A DNA stretch of 64,000 bases from Acanthosepion lycidas (GCA_963932145.1 OZ010590.1:57673886-57737885); one strand, 5' to 3'. Shown: positions 21,365 through 33,971, numbered from the stretch's first letter. The notes: generated by a model from the sequence alone, not told the origin. A program made the numbers and translations.

Positions 21365-22335
21365 TCTGAAATTCTGGGATGAAAGTTATCATTATTTAAA
21401 CTATTTACATTAACTGTCCTCCTGTTTGTGGTTGTCATCAAAATATTTCACCTTTTGCACTCTCCAACCATCATCCTGTTTATGTTGATCCTGGTAGCCT
21501 ACAATGAATTTCAAACTAAACCCTTTATTTAATCTAAAGGGATAGACTGTTCTCATTCCACTTGCCATATCTTATATTTTGGTACTGCTCATTTATTCTA
21601 TTTACATTGTTCAGACTCCATATTTATCACAATGTCCTTGAGGACACATGGTACAGTGGATAAAGGCGTTAGTTAGATCCAGTGACAGGACCTAAAGAGT
21701 GTGAGTTCAATACCTGGTTAAGGTGGTGGAGAACTTGGAGAGGGAAATTAACAGGAGATAACTGATAACTGACATTCATCAGACATGGAAAGTGGAACTA
21801 GAACAGTCTACGCCAGCGAGCGAAATAAAGGGTTCAGTTCGACATTCCAACCACCGGAAGAAGGCTGGAGCATACAATGGCTGAAGCGTTGTGATAAATA
21901 TGGCAACAAAGATGAGGATAAACAATGTAAATAGTGTACATAATACTTCATCTCAGAAATATAGGTAGATACTGCTCAGTTATTACTCTCTCTGTTTTCA
22001 CTGAGTCCAAGTATACACTGCCCAGCTCAGAGATTGAACTCAGAATTACTATGCTACCAAATTCACACACCAATGGTTTAATTCACTATGCCAGTGTTCT
22101 ATTGGACAATTCTCTTTAGAGAACTTATTTTTTTAAAAAGGTTTAGAAGGTCTGCCTGCTGATGAGTGCTGCTGCTGTTTTTCATGCTTGCCTGCACCCA
22201 TTGACTTTCATGTACATTACCGAGATCGATATACACCTGATGAAGAATGGAGAGTACAACAACTGAAATATTGTGATAACAACAACAAAGTTGTGGACAA
22301 TAATCTAAATGTAAATAGTGTAAATAACAATAATG
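21365..22335. mobile_element. Family A element A3, outer copy
   Basis: The left part begins with GAAATTCTGGGATGAAAGTT and includes TTTCAAACTAAACCCTTTAT. It breaks at 21591 and resumes at 21970 with TACTGCTCAGTTATTACT, a reverse tRNA-like core (GAGATTGAACTCAGAATTAC near 22021) and the right arm GTGATAACAACAACAAAG near 22274. The continuous order in copy A5 shows where the interruption lies. Inner copy 21592-21969 is inserted here. Confidence 0.7.
21592..21969. mobile_element. Family A inner copy nested in A3
   Basis: The element is bracketed by the exact 9-bp repeat TACTGCTCA (21583-21591 and 21970-21978). Left arm TATTTACATTGTTCAGACT; right arm GATGAGGATAAACAATGTAA then CATCTCAGAAATATAGG. 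The core has A-box-like TGGTACAGTGGATAAAGG and B-box-like GAGTTCAATACCTGG. As in A1, the left end is shorter than the right. The target duplication defines a 378-bp insertion. Confidence 0.8.
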
Positions 22336-22689
22336 TCTGTTTTACTATAAAAGTTTGGTTTTATAAACTTGGTTTATCAGAACAGATTTGCTGACAACCA
22401 TGGCTCACAAAAACCATTAAGAGAAGCTGGCATGATGACAAGTCAGCAACTGTTTTATATATAAAAAGCTTAATAAAACCTATTCTTGATAATGGCAACT
22501 GTCACTAAAATGTATATACTTTGACAGTATATAATGCAAATATTTTATAATCATCTTAGCAATATACTGTTAAAGTGGAAATAGTAGAAACAAATAAGTG
22601 TTTAAAAATAAAATATAGGAAATATTGATCGGACATATTGTACTCCAGCAGACATTTTCAAAAATAGTCAGTTTAAAACAAGGAAAAAA

Positions 22690-22760
22690 ATTGTAATAGT
22701 AGCTGTTTCCTTATAAGGAAACATTTGGCATTCATTGACCAAACAGCTATGAAGCACCAA
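22690..22760 (-). repeat. N-family LINE 3' tail fragment
   Basis: GTTTCCTTATAAGGAAACAT and TTGGCATTCATTGACC match the terminal segment of N copies at 45765, 36925 and 56450. Only about 70 bp remains. Confidence 0.55.
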
Positions 22761-22924
22761 AAGACATGAAAAAAGTAGAAGCCTTCAGGCATTGTAATGT
22801 GAAATATGAGAAACTGAACCTTGTATTCTCAATAGTCAGCATGTCATCATCATCAGTCACTTGACTGCTTCAGTTGGGCATTGGGGAAACCTAAAGGTAG
22901 AAGAAACAGATAACCTCTTTCCCA

Positions 22925-23150
22925 CTGATGCAATGTAGCAAGCCTATTGCTACTCTATTGCTAGTCCCATGTAAAATGTTCAGAGGAGCTCCATTTCAGC
23001 CTTTAAAAACTAGGACATGTCATGCTACCTCCACAAGGTCAAATCACCCTCATTTCCCCTGTATTCCAAATGTAATAAGAAAGTTCCAATCCAAAGAACT
23101 ACTACTTTATGGAATAAACTCACACATGGATGCTCCCCTGAATAATACAT
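22925..23150 (+). pseudogene. J-family LINE C-terminal fragment
   Basis: The frame reads CKMFRGAPFQPL and then NHPHFPCIPNVIRKFQSKELL, a diverged version of the C-terminal block seen in the copy directly downstream. The short open frame is a TE remnant. Confidence 0.65.
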
Positions 23151-23224
23151 AGAAATCAGGAAAAATCTAATTTTAACAGTTAAGACTTCTCATAGTAATG
23201 TTCAACAAAAAACAAGCGGAACTC

Positions 23225-23775
23225 ATATATGCAATCCATTGGTAAAGAAGCTGGAAAAATAATTGACTTAAGATATTTGCTCCAGAAAGTACTGACTCCT
23301 TCTCCCATGTTTTACTTTTACAAGAGTCAGATTAAACCAAAAATAAAATATTGCTTCTATATCTGGACTGGAGTTGCTCAATCCTCAATTTTCAGCCTTG
23401 ATAAGAATTCAAAATTGTTTATAAGATCTTTACCATTATTCTATTGCTATTTCTATGGCAAATGTTCAGATGAGCTCCATTCTTTAGTTCCACCAGTTCG
23501 GACATTTACAACTAGGACATTCCATGTTACTTCTACAGGCTTGAATCATCCTCATTTCCTCTGTATTCTAAATGTAAGAAGTAAGTTCCACTAAAACAGC
23601 TTTTGCTCCAAAACCACCACCTTGTGGAACAAACTCTTGCAAGGTTGCTTCCTCCAGGAATTTTAACCTCTTCAAGTCAAGGATTAATCATTATCTATCC
23701 TCTTTATCATCATAATCTTTATGCACCTCATTTATCATAACAGCAACCTTCTATTTTGGGAAGCTCAAGAGATTT
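23225..23775 (+). pseudogene. J-family LINE C-terminal fragment, longest in this cluster
   Basis: A 121-residue frame includes YKSQIKPKIKYCFYIWTGVA and CYFYGKCSDELHSLVPPVRT, the conserved distal RT segment of jockey/CR1-like LINEs. It runs into a decayed SFC..NHHLVEQTLARLL-like end near 23640. It starts after the RT catalytic core, so it is 5'-truncated. Confidence 0.8.
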
Positions 23776-24299
23776 GTATTGGGTGAATTTTAATATAAAA
23801 ATTTATTCTATACTCATAAGCTCCCCCAATACATTCCTCAATATAGTTCAAGAAAAAGCCTGATTGCTTGAAAAACAAAGTTCTTTGAATCTTGTCTGTG
23901 TAAATGATAACAATAATAATATGAGACCCTAACACTCAGTCCTGTGATTCTATTAGATTGTATTATTCCAGAAGATTAAGAAGGAAAGGAAAAAGTATTA
24001 ACTCTACCAACCAACGTAAGACCTTAACACACAGTACTGTGATTCTCTTAGATTGTAATATGCTCACCAATGCTTTTTTCAAATACATCCGCATTTAACT
24101 CAATATGAAGCTAAGATTAGTAAATAACAATAAAATATAAACTTTTGGGGTTGTTGCTGGATTAGGTAGAGAATCTGTTCTTTTTTTGGGGTGGGGGGGT
24201 CAATGTTTGTATTTGGTGTTTGGTTCCAGTTAAAAGCCAAAATTTTGATTATTGATTTTCAAGACAGGCTAGTCACCCTCGCAACTTTTTTCTTTTCTA

Positions 24300-24600
24300 T
24301 ACTCAAATTATTTTAATTCTAGTAAACCCTTTCGCCACAGACAAAACACTGCAAGCCTGTCACTACTCTATTGCTATCTCCATGGAAAATGTTCAGATGA
24401 TCTCTACTCTTTAATTTCACTTAGATTTTTCACAAGAACTACTACTTCATGAAATAGACTACCATATGGATGTTCCTTCAACACAGCAATTGTAACCTCT
24501 TCAAGCTGATGGTCAATCATTATCTATCCTCATAATCTTAACCTCCTACCACCCATTCTTTCATTCATATCACACACATCCGTCATCATAACTATTTTAA
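24300..24600 (+). pseudogene. J-family LINE fragment
   Basis: Nucleotide blocks CTACTCTATTGCTATCTCCA, GAAAATGTTCAGATGATCTC and AATCATTATCTATCCTC match the 23.2-23.8 kb copy, with an internal deletion. No open frame survives. Confidence 0.6.
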
Positions 24601-24929
24601 CTGCAACTCTGCAACTTTGAGTAGCTCTTGTGCCATGTATTGGATGAATTTAGTATATAGAAAAGACAAAGCTAAACTTAGTAAATAACAAATTAAGTGT
24701 TTTATACAAACTCGCAACAGTAGCAATGGTCTGTAAAACTTGTTTTCAACCATTGTTTGTTGATATTTATTAAACAAGGCCACAAGTTCAAGGGTTTTCA
24801 GGTTATCTGTTCAAAACAGCATTTCTTTAAACCTATCTTATTTGTCAACTTGAATATCCAGATACAATGAACAAAATATTTCAAGGTAAATCACCAGAGT
24901 AATCTAAACAAATAGAAGAGTAGATTAGA

Positions 24930-25172
24930 AGTGCCAGACGTCTTCTCTCGCACTTCATGCTTGTAGAACACTCTTCCGACTTCTTACCTTCCACTCAACT
25001 TTGATCTTCAAAAATTTAAATGCAATTTTAATAGTCATCTTCTGTCTTAATTCCTGTTCTTTTATTGCTTTCATTCCATAATAATATCTTTCTTATATTC
25101 TCTCACACTCAGTCACCCCTTGCATCTTAGTGGGTTTATTGCCTTGTTTGAGGTAAAATGATTAAAAAAAAG
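24930..25172 (+). pseudogene. J-family LINE 3' terminus
   Basis: GAACACTCTTCCGACTTCTT, CTTTGATCTTCAAAAATTTA and the terminal CTTAGTGGGTTTATTGCCTT are present, ending in AAAATGATTAAAAAAAAG. Only the 3' ~240 bp of the family is here. Confidence 0.75.
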
Positions 25173-27130
25173 TTCAGAACAGATACTACACTCTGATCCT
25201 CAGTAAAAAAAAAAAAAAGAAAAAAGAATAATGTAACAAATAAGCAAAAGATAGTATGAATTTATTTTTAAATTTACTTCTTGAAAATTATTTGGTACTG
25301 AAAAGATTTTCAAGAATGCCATTTCTTTGAGAGGTTACTGAAAATTTCTTGGCTTAGTTCACTTCCCAAAATCTGACAATAGAGATTTTTTTGAAGGGCT
25401 TTTAGGTCACATCAAAAATTTTACAGCAGCACCCCCACCACCATAATACATTAAATAAATTTGCCTCTTAATCTATTGTGGGAGACTCAAGTCATGTTCC
25501 ATATATCAGAAAACCAGACAGGAGTTAATTATTTTATGAGATACAGTCTTGGAGTGTCACACAGATTTATTTCACCATGGATCCATTGAAGTGTCTTAGG
25601 CAAGCTGCCATCATTACTTTGCCTATTATTAATCAATTCCATTCAAAATCTTTGGCAGAAAACATTTTTTCCTTTGAAACACATCCTTTGACAATCATGA
25701 GATCAAACCATTCCAGATACTGTTAAGTTTATTCGTTTCGGCAGATGTACTGAAGTGTCATACTGATTAAATCTTAGATATTAGATGGAATTTGTTGTTA
25801 ATATTTTTCATTATACTTTAGTTTATTGCATTACCCGAAGACAAAATCATGCTGAATTCTCTTGGGGACATTGTACCAAAAATCATTTATAATTGTTATA
25901 CTCTGTTCCAAACAAATCTTTTTCTGATTCACTCTGCATCAAAATCTGTTGGCCATATGTCAACACAGCAAAAATAAAAATAAAAAAGTTTCTCTCCATG
26001 CAGGGGCTCAGAGCATTACATTTGGCTCACAAAACAAATCCCCACCTAAAAAAAAAACATAAGGGGTACAATATAAAAGAAGTCAATCATGAACATTGTC
26101 ACTAAAGCAAAAGCATGAAAAACAAAGCACTGAGTCATGATCTATACCTGTCTGTTTTTAAGAACACTGCTAACACCACTAAGAGAAGAGTCATAGGAGA
26201 TCGGGCAAAGCACCAAAATCATCACCAGTAACCTCGGCATGAACTCCAGACCCTACAGACTCTCCCCTTTCTCCAAGTTGTTCTCCTTGCCTTTCATCCT
26301 CTATATCTGCAGTACAAAGAATTTTATCTTAACAATCTTGTCTTCATTTCCTTCCACCTCACTAGCAATTTGTTATTTTTATTTGTTCTCCCATCCAACC
26401 AGAATCAGAATATAACAAAATTATCAAAGAACTAATTCTTGGGATATATTTTAAGATATGCTCTTTGTGGCAGCATTATAAAACAATTAAAGTTGAAGTC
26501 TTTGAAGTTTATGTAATTTTATTTATGCCAAATTTGTCTGTCTAATCTCATATAAACACAAATAGAAGTAACTTTATACTACTGTCTTTAAATTTATTAA
26601 ATATAATTCAATAAGTCTATTTTCATGTAAATACAAATAGAAGTAAATTTTATGGGACTTTTCAAAAATATAGCAGATTAATTTTGACTGTTTATCTTGA
26701 TTTATTTTTTGTCTCTTCTAGTTTACTTTCTATATCACCACTCAATAGCTGTTATTAATCAATGTCAGTAATAGAAAATGACATTTTTGACACATGGCTT
26801 CTCTGAAGGGATGCATTAAAAATAAAATTAAAATTAAATGAGTACTTTAACAAGTGTATTTTCAGATGGACAATTCGTATTTCTTATGATAAGAAAAATG
26901 TTTGAAAGATTAAGATGTTTTTTTTTTTTTTCACTGACAGAAATTTTGATTTTCATCTGAGTTTTTAAAAACACTTTTCTGTTTTGTTATTTTAAATCTA
27001 TAAATTGCTATGTCAGTTTTTAATTTCATTTTTATTTTCATATTGTTGAAACATGTGAAGGGTCTTTTACATCCTCTATCTTAATTCTGCACAGTTTGGA
27101 TATGCTTTCAATGTGTCAAACTTAGTTACT
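25172..27130. other. No recognised feature
   Basis: About 2 kb of AT-rich sequence with short A and T runs. One 70-codon frame (25893-26105) has no recognisable domain. I see no repeat family match. Confidence 0.5.
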
Positions 27131-27140
27131 TCCCATATTT

Positions 27141-27156
27141 ATATATATATTACTTT

Positions 27157-27192
<36 letters not shown>
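27141..27192. repeat. (TA)n tract, interrupted
   Basis: Two AT runs are separated by TACTTTCC. Confidence 0.9.
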
Positions 27193-27196
<4 letters not shown>

Positions 27197-27199
27197 TAT

Positions 27200-27885
27200 T
27201 TTTCATGTATGTAATTTTTTTGTAGCTTTCTCCTAAATATGTCAAAATTTCATTTCTAAATTTTCTATTTTCTCTTGGATGTCTTTTTCATTCTTTTTTT
27301 CTCCAACTTTCATTCTTTCAGGATTTTTTTCCTTCTCACTTCTTTCATGACCATTCTTCATTGTTGTCCATTTTCTTCTATTTTCACACTTCATCATCTC
27401 AGCATAATTATTATCATCACTATTCCTGACAGCTGTGAAGTGGTTAGTCTTGCTGAAGGCAAAGTGAGAGCAAGTGCTCTTATTTTTTCAAATGTTTCTG
27501 CTGACCTGTTATTATCAACAACAGCAACACTAGTGTTAAGTGTCTAGTCTTGCTGATGGCCAAAGGACACAATGTCTTCTCAATCCTTCAGCATCATTCT
27601 AAATATCTACTTGGCGTTTCCTTTATCAAGTACACTCAAATGAAGCAGCGTAACTGACCTCATCAGTCACTCAATGATTTTTCATTTGTTTTTTGTACTC
27701 TGAAAACATGTAAAATTTGTATCATTTAGCATTTTCCTTGGTATATAGCACTGTTGCCTGGCTGTGCTGGAAACATTCTTTGAAAAATAGGAAACAGCTA
27801 TTTACTGGAAATATATGACTGAATACATTGATGGGGATTTCTCATGTGAACCACCATTTTGATTTTGATGAAATACTCTACAGTA
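27200..27885. other. No recognised feature
   Basis: T-rich stretch then mixed sequence. Two loosely similar segments (AGTCTTGCTGAAGGC at 27447, AGTCTTGCTGATGGCC at 27547) suggest a local duplication of about 100 bp, but nothing else is recognisable. Confidence 0.4.
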
Positions 27886-27889
27886 CAAA

Positions 27890-28330
27890 CTAATATTGTA
27901 GAGTGAGTAGCCATGGTTAAATGTAAATAAATGGCAGAACTGTCCAACAAACAGAATTGACAAAGTTTGCAATAAACAACAGGACGAATAAGAAAAGAAA
28001 ATAACAGGACAATAAAGCAAGCAAGCAATATATGCAAGGCAAATTAATAATAATAAGGCAAAGTAATATTAATATGGCGAAAAGTTCACAAATTAAGAGT
28101 TGGGGTTGATGCACAAGAGCAAATTCAGATGAGTGAATGTAGTGTTCTGACTTCAAGACAAGGCAGGATGGCACTGAGTCAAATGAAACTGAGGACCAGC
28201 CTGTTTTATTGGCTAGGAAAAATCCCAGCATGCATTTGTGTGCTTCTGCTTATAAACTGGAGAGGGGAAAGTGTTTTTCAGTCATTCCCTATTGTGATTG
28301 CAACCAAAATCCTCAGTAATATACAATAAA
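27890..28330 (+). mobile_element. LTR-like dispersed repeat, copy L1
   Basis: Matches 57115-57495 in the same orientation: AGCCATGGTT, the segment CAACAAACAGAATTGACAAA, GAAAAGTTCACAAATTAAG and ATCCCAGCATGCAT. Near the 3' side it has an ATTGGCTAGG (inverted CCAAT) at 28209, TTATAAAC about 45 bp later and AATAAA near 28325. This promoter-to-polyA order is typical of an LTR. Ends and target duplication are not resolved. Confidence 0.5.
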
Positions 28331-29690
28331 CATATTTGGTAAAGCGTGTTATATGGTACTATACGTCTTTACTGCTTTGGAAATAACTAAGTGCTAGTTA
28401 GTTTACAGCAGAAATGCTGGTTACCAACATTTCCCAGTGTCTTGAAAAAAATATATGTAGATTGACAGCAGGCAATAACATTTTTGTATAGATGTACATA
28501 TAAGTATGTCCACTGTGGCAGGAGTGTTAACAAAACTTGTAGGAGATATCAGGCAAAAGAGATTTAATTTTGTTTTTTGTTGGTGGGGGGGGGGCATGGT
28601 TCCAAGATGTCCAAAAGAGTGATACTGACTTCAGCATGATGTCTGAATAATGACTGATGTTAAATCTAAGCACATGTTTTATGCCATGAATGCTGTCACT
28701 TTCAGAATTACAGAGTGAGACAAGTAATAATAAAGAAAAACACGTCTGCTGAGTTTAAGGATGAAAATAACAGTAATTCTTTGCATGACAATTCTCATCA
28801 TATTTGAAGTTCTGTAATGCATCATTGTCACTATTCACCAAGTTATATATATATATATTTAACCACAGCTTTGACTGAAATACTGACACACTTATTAAAA
28901 GAGAAAATAAATAACTTAGAAGGAAAATTCTCATGAATGCTGCTATTGAATCTTATCTAAATATAAATCTGTGCCCCAGATTTTTTCCAATATCTCCATT
29001 CTTGAAAGAATTACTAATTTCCCAAGCCAACATGACTACAAAAATGTTAAGAAAATGGTTAAATCTATAACCTCACGTAATTCAAAATATATACCACATA
29101 AATTAATCCCAAACTAAAATAAATGAAATAATAATTTGCATATAAAAATCAATTTCAAAAACATCGCTTTCTCTTATTAGATATTGAATTGTGTCAATTC
29201 ATGTCCTCCATAACTTTCCTAACTTTTCAGCTAACCTGATGAATATTTATGAGTGTTCCTGTACTTAAAAACTATGAAAAAATAATCACATTTTTGCTCT
29301 TGCATATAAATATTTGTTACAAAATAAAATCATCTCATTTGCCTTGATAACGTTCCTCAGAGGACAAAATGCGTTGTCTAAGATAAGTTTTACTTTTGTC
29401 TTTATTCTTATTTAAATGAGTAGCAACATCCTTATTGCCTTTGCTACTGAATTAATGATGCCAAACTGCATAAACAATATGTTGAAATGTGGAGAAAAGT
29501 GAAAAATCATGATAACATCATACAATAGAAAAAAGGGAGAGATGTCCTGGTCTTAATAAAACACTTTATCACATTTCAGCCTTGACAAATCTAATCTGAA
29601 GTTACCTGCAAATATGGAATATACACCAGTATACATCTGATCATTACAATGACTGTCTCTAAATGAAAACAATAATGAACCAAGTGATAA
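28330..29690. other. No recognised feature
   Basis: Contains an eight-G run near 28587 and a TTATATATATAT run near 28845. No supported gene or repeat family is seen. Confidence 0.5.
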
Positions 29691-31385
29691 GGAAGTAAAG
29701 AAAGCTATAAAAAAGCTCAAGAATAATAAATCAAGTGACATTGAGGCTGAACTGTTCAAAATAGCATAATCAGAATTTCAAAACAAGTTTCTCAGTTTCA
29801 TGAAGGAAGTCTTGAATCAGAAGCACATCCCCTAAAAAGTGGGGTTTATTGCACATTATTTTACTATGGAAACAAAAAGTTAGAACTCAAAACCCTCACA
29901 CAAACAGAGGTATCTCAATTTGATCCATTATGGTGAATGTACTAAAAAACTTTGTATTAACTAAGCTCTCATTCTATGAAAGTCAACTCTTCACAACCCA
30001 GTTTGGCTTTCATTCTGGTAAGGGGTATAATGATTGCATATATATATCATCAAAAAGATCCAGGATATTGCATAGCTCACCATTAAAAAAACTGTATACT
30101 TACTATGTTGACCTCCCAACTGTATATGGCCTCATCAATAGATACTTCTTCTTCTCAACCACTAGAAACTGTCTTCCAAGCTTCAAATCGACTATCTAGA
30201 TTTGATAGAGGAACTATATTGGTTCGGTCATATGCGTCTAATGAAGACTCCAATATCAAAACATTTCAAACCTTATCAGCAGTACAACAAAGAGGAAATG
30301 TACACCCCCAATATATTTAATATTCTTTTAGACTATGCCCTGCAGATTTACAAACACATGTGAAGAGATGGGCACTGATCATTTGAGCATTCCATACCAC
30401 ATCCCAAATAAATCTACCAATAGAAGACAAGGATCTCATTTTCCCTCCTGAAGCCAATGATGATGATCGTGGTGGGGGTTCTATGCCAATGACATAGGTA
30501 TTCATAGTTAGGATAGGAATGATCTTGAACAAAAATTCAACATCTTTTATCAAGTATTCCAAGAAAGAGAAATCAAGATAAAACTTTCCAATATAGATTT
30601 GGAACTGGAATGAATGCAGTGATGACACATATATATATATATATATATATACCTGAATCCATCATAAAAATTCAGGAAGTGGAATTAGTAAATACTAAAC
30701 ACTTCAGATATCTTGATGTATGGATCAATTATAACAAATTTAGTATAGGAGATAAGGAAATTGAACTTAGAATAGGCTGCACTGGAGGTAGTTTGAACTG
30801 CAAAATGAGACTTTGCCTAGATGTATTATAACAAATTTAGTATAGGAGATAAGGAAATTGAATATAACTGTAAAATGATGAGATTTTTCCTTTGTGTATG
30901 GATCAGTTATAAGAAATTTAGTTTAGGAGATAAGGAAATTGAACATAGAATAGGTAGTGCTAGGCATAGTTTTGAACAATTGGGTCATGTACTTAAACAA
31001 CCTCATCAGATTGATACTTTCATGTGTTCATGCATGGCATGAAACTTATTCAGAAATATCTAAATGTAAGCTGTATATAACTGCTTTCTAAAATCAATGG
31101 TTAAAAATGACTTCCTTCTTCAAACCTTATGGAATGGTGCTACAGAATCAGAAACAAAGAACTGTACCAAATAACAACAACCACATCACTTAAAGACTTT
31201 CAGCAGTAGCAACAACCAAAATGGATAGTGGATGTGACTTGAAGAGAAAATGACATACTCAAACTGTAGTTGTTTGACACAACTTCAAACAAAATTTACA
31301 AAAGAAGACTGAATTAATACTGGAAAGAGAAATAACACTTAATAAACATGAGAAACCTATTTTTCTGAAAAATTCTAATGAAAAG
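29690..31385 (+). pseudogene. N-family LINE reverse transcriptase, long decayed copy
   Basis: Order on the plus strand: EVKKAIKKLKNNKSSDIEAE (29693-29750), QFGFHSGKGYND and KLYTYYVDL (30000-30115; RT fingers and palm), a decayed YADDIGIHS-type block (30495-30515), then PESIIKIQEVELVNTKHFRY (30652-30710) and YNKFSIGDKEIE. The YNKFS..DKEIE block occurs three times (30730, 30830, 30908), an internal tandem duplication. CRIRNKELYQITTTTSLKD lies near 31140, and HEKPIFLKNSNEKIL ends the frame at about 31380. Stops and frameshifts are frequent. The family differs from the RTE-like copies; clade not assigned. Confidence 0.8.
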
Positions 31386-31439
31386 ATTTTATAATTTTAA
31401 TTAATAGTAACTCTTACTTTTCAGTTAATGAATGCTGAG

Positions 31440-31640
31440 TGTTTTCTTATACCAAGTGACTAATATTACCATTACCATTAACATATATGGCTACTATTAC
31501 CATTACAAAACAGCTAATATTAAGATTACCATGCAGTTAATATTATCATTAAGATATATGGCTGCTATTACCATTACAAAACTATTAATATTAACATTAC
31601 CATACAGTTAATATTAACATTACCTAATTTCTCTAAATAG
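31440..31640. repeat. Tandem repeat, about 75 bp, two to three units
   Basis: ATATATGGCTACTATTACCA at 31481 recurs as ATATATGGCTGCTATTACCA at 31554, followed each time by TTACAAAAC, AATATTAA and CATACAGTTAATATTA-like blocks. Confidence 0.7.
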
Positions 31641-33466
31641 CTAGCATTGTTATCAAGATATTTCTGTAATCAGATGATGCTGAAATTGATCACATCAAGT
31701 TAAATCCCACAATCCAATTTTGACTCATTTTGCCTATCACCATGAAGAAATGCAGAACAAATTTGAAATCTGGCAAAATTCTTCATGTCCAGCCTGAAAA
31801 TTCTTAGAATTCTACAGCTATTCAGAATACAAATTGTCTTTTCAAATGGAAATAGTGGTACAAACTTCATACAAAAATATTTTCATTCATGAGCTTACAT
31901 TTATAAACAACAATATTAACCTCAAACAGTGATGTGAACACTCTACCAAAACAAAATAATTCTACACCTTCCCATTAATACCAACTTACCTAGCTGTTAA
32001 TGAAGGTATTCTTAATTAAAAACTATGTATGTTTTTGTCATATAATGTAAATTTGTAAAGAATATTTAATGTTGTGGCATAAAACCATATCCATTTTATC
32101 CAACAATTCCAACTTCCAAATATTTAAAATATAAAAGATGAGCCATGCTCAACTCATTTTACAGATGTTTTTACTTTTCAAACATTATTGCTTTTTTATA
32201 TCTAGTAATAGTAATAGATGTAATCATTTTGAATTTCTCAGATGAAATATTGTCATATGACTGTCATAGTATTCATTTTTGATAAGTATTTCATCTTATT
32301 TTTGCTCCTTGTTTAAATCTAGAAGTAATAGTATTAAAAACCATTGATAATCAAAAGATGTAGTCATTAATTTGGGAAATCCTCCTGGAGATTTAAGAAA
32401 GGTTACAAAAAAAAAAAAAAAAAAAAAAAAAAGCAGAAGTACACAAGGAAAAATGATAATGGCAGATAACTATGAGTGTTTTCCTATGGATGTATTTTTT
32501 CTTTTATTCATTTTAATTCTGAAATAAATTGCTTCAGAATTTCAGAAATTGACAAGAATTCTTGTGTTCATTGGTAATTTATTCCAGAGAAAAATACCTA
32601 TTCTACCCAAATTAAAATGTTTAATTTCTTAAAGAAAAACAGCCATTTTTTTTTAAAACTTTAAATAAATTTTGAGTGAACTATAAAAAATTCTCTTCCA
32701 GATTTCCTCAGGCTGTAAGTATGACAGCAGGCAGGTGGAATCTCCAGATTCTCCAAATAAATGAAGAAAAGCAATCAACATTTTGTTTAGTTTCTTTCTT
32801 ATAGTATCAGCTGATTAAGCAGAATAATTTGCAGGCATTTAGTGAAAGAACCAAGTTGAGGTAAAGAAAACACAACAGGTACAGCAACATTACATTAACA
32901 CTTTGTATTATCTTACTTGAATTGTCCTCATTCTGAAACCCGCTCATTTTATTGGCTACTTTTATTTCTCATTTAACAAAACTCTTTCACCAATAGATTT
33001 TTTCTCTCTTTCTCTCCTCTTTCCTACTCTTGCTTCCAGCCATATTGAAAGTGTTTAATGTGACTCAATGTTTGGCAAGATACGAAAGAGGATTTAACAA
33101 TAAAAATGCCAAGAGAATGAATGAAACAGATCAGTAAATTAACAATGGCATATCTAGACATGTTTTTTTCTTTGTTTGGATGCAGTTTTTTCTCTGCAAG
33201 AAAGAAATCAAAAAATAAGAAAGAAACATTGAAGAGAAAAAATAGTTAAATAAAACTTGAATATGAACAACATTCATTTATTTGAAAAGAATATTTAATT
33301 TACCAACCTGGGTTCTGTTCGCTTATGATTATATTAAACAATTACTTCAGGGATTTTTAATAGACTGCCCAGTTTCAACATCTTTGATATTAAAAGGGAA
33401 TGTGAATAAATAACAACATTTGAGAGGAAAATCAATTCTAGAGGTTCACAAATTTCTGAATACACT

Positions 33467-33480
<14 letters not shown>
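31640..33480. other. No recognised feature apart from a poly-A run
   Basis: An A run of about 26 at 32407-32432 could be a retroposon tail, but no element is recognisable upstream. The remainder is AT-rich with no supported gene. Confidence 0.45.
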
Positions 33481-33500
<20 letters not shown>

Positions 33501-33502
33501 AT

Positions 33503-33853
33503 AATGGGTTTTTATTAATCTGACAGATTTTTATCACTTTTATAATTGGTTTTAGTGGATGCTCATATCTGAGTAGATGATCCATTTATTTATTAAACAG
33601 TATATTTATTTTATTTTTGCCTACTGGCCTGAATGTTCAAGAAATCTTTTATGCTCTCCAGCAGAATTCAAATCTGCATCCCACTGGGCAGAGGGAGCTA
33701 TTGTTAATTCCAGTATGTTCAGGCCAGTGGATGAAAATAAATAAATATACTGTTTAATTAATACGCAGAGGAACTACTCAAATAGCAGTACCCACTAAAA
33801 ATAACATTTAAAGTAAAAAAAAAAATCAGTCAGATTAATAAAAATCCATTCTA
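33503..33853. mobile_element. Foldback element B2 with degenerate tRNA-like core
   Basis: The ends ATGGGTTTTTATTAATCTGA and CAGATTAATAAAAATCCAT are inverted copies. Inner arms include AACAGTATATTTATTTTATT near 33597 and AATAAATATACTGTTT near 33743, then CTGGCCTGAATGTTCAAGA against GTTCAGGCCAGT. The loop, read on the minus strand, keeps a B-box-like GCAGATTTGAATTCTGC (33661-33677). Arms are diverged, so this is an older copy than B1. Confidence 0.75.
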
Positions 33854-33971
33854 AAGATTCTCTTTGTTTATATTTGAATATGAAACTGTGTAGAGATGAA
33901 AATTTTGGGATATCTTTGATGAGAGAAGTTTGGCTTAAGGGTTCATTCTGAGTCTTGCCTGAATAATTGGT

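Noticed and set aside
32407-32432. Poly-A run as the end of a processed pseudogene
   Set aside because: No coding or repeat homology recognised upstream and no flanking duplication found.
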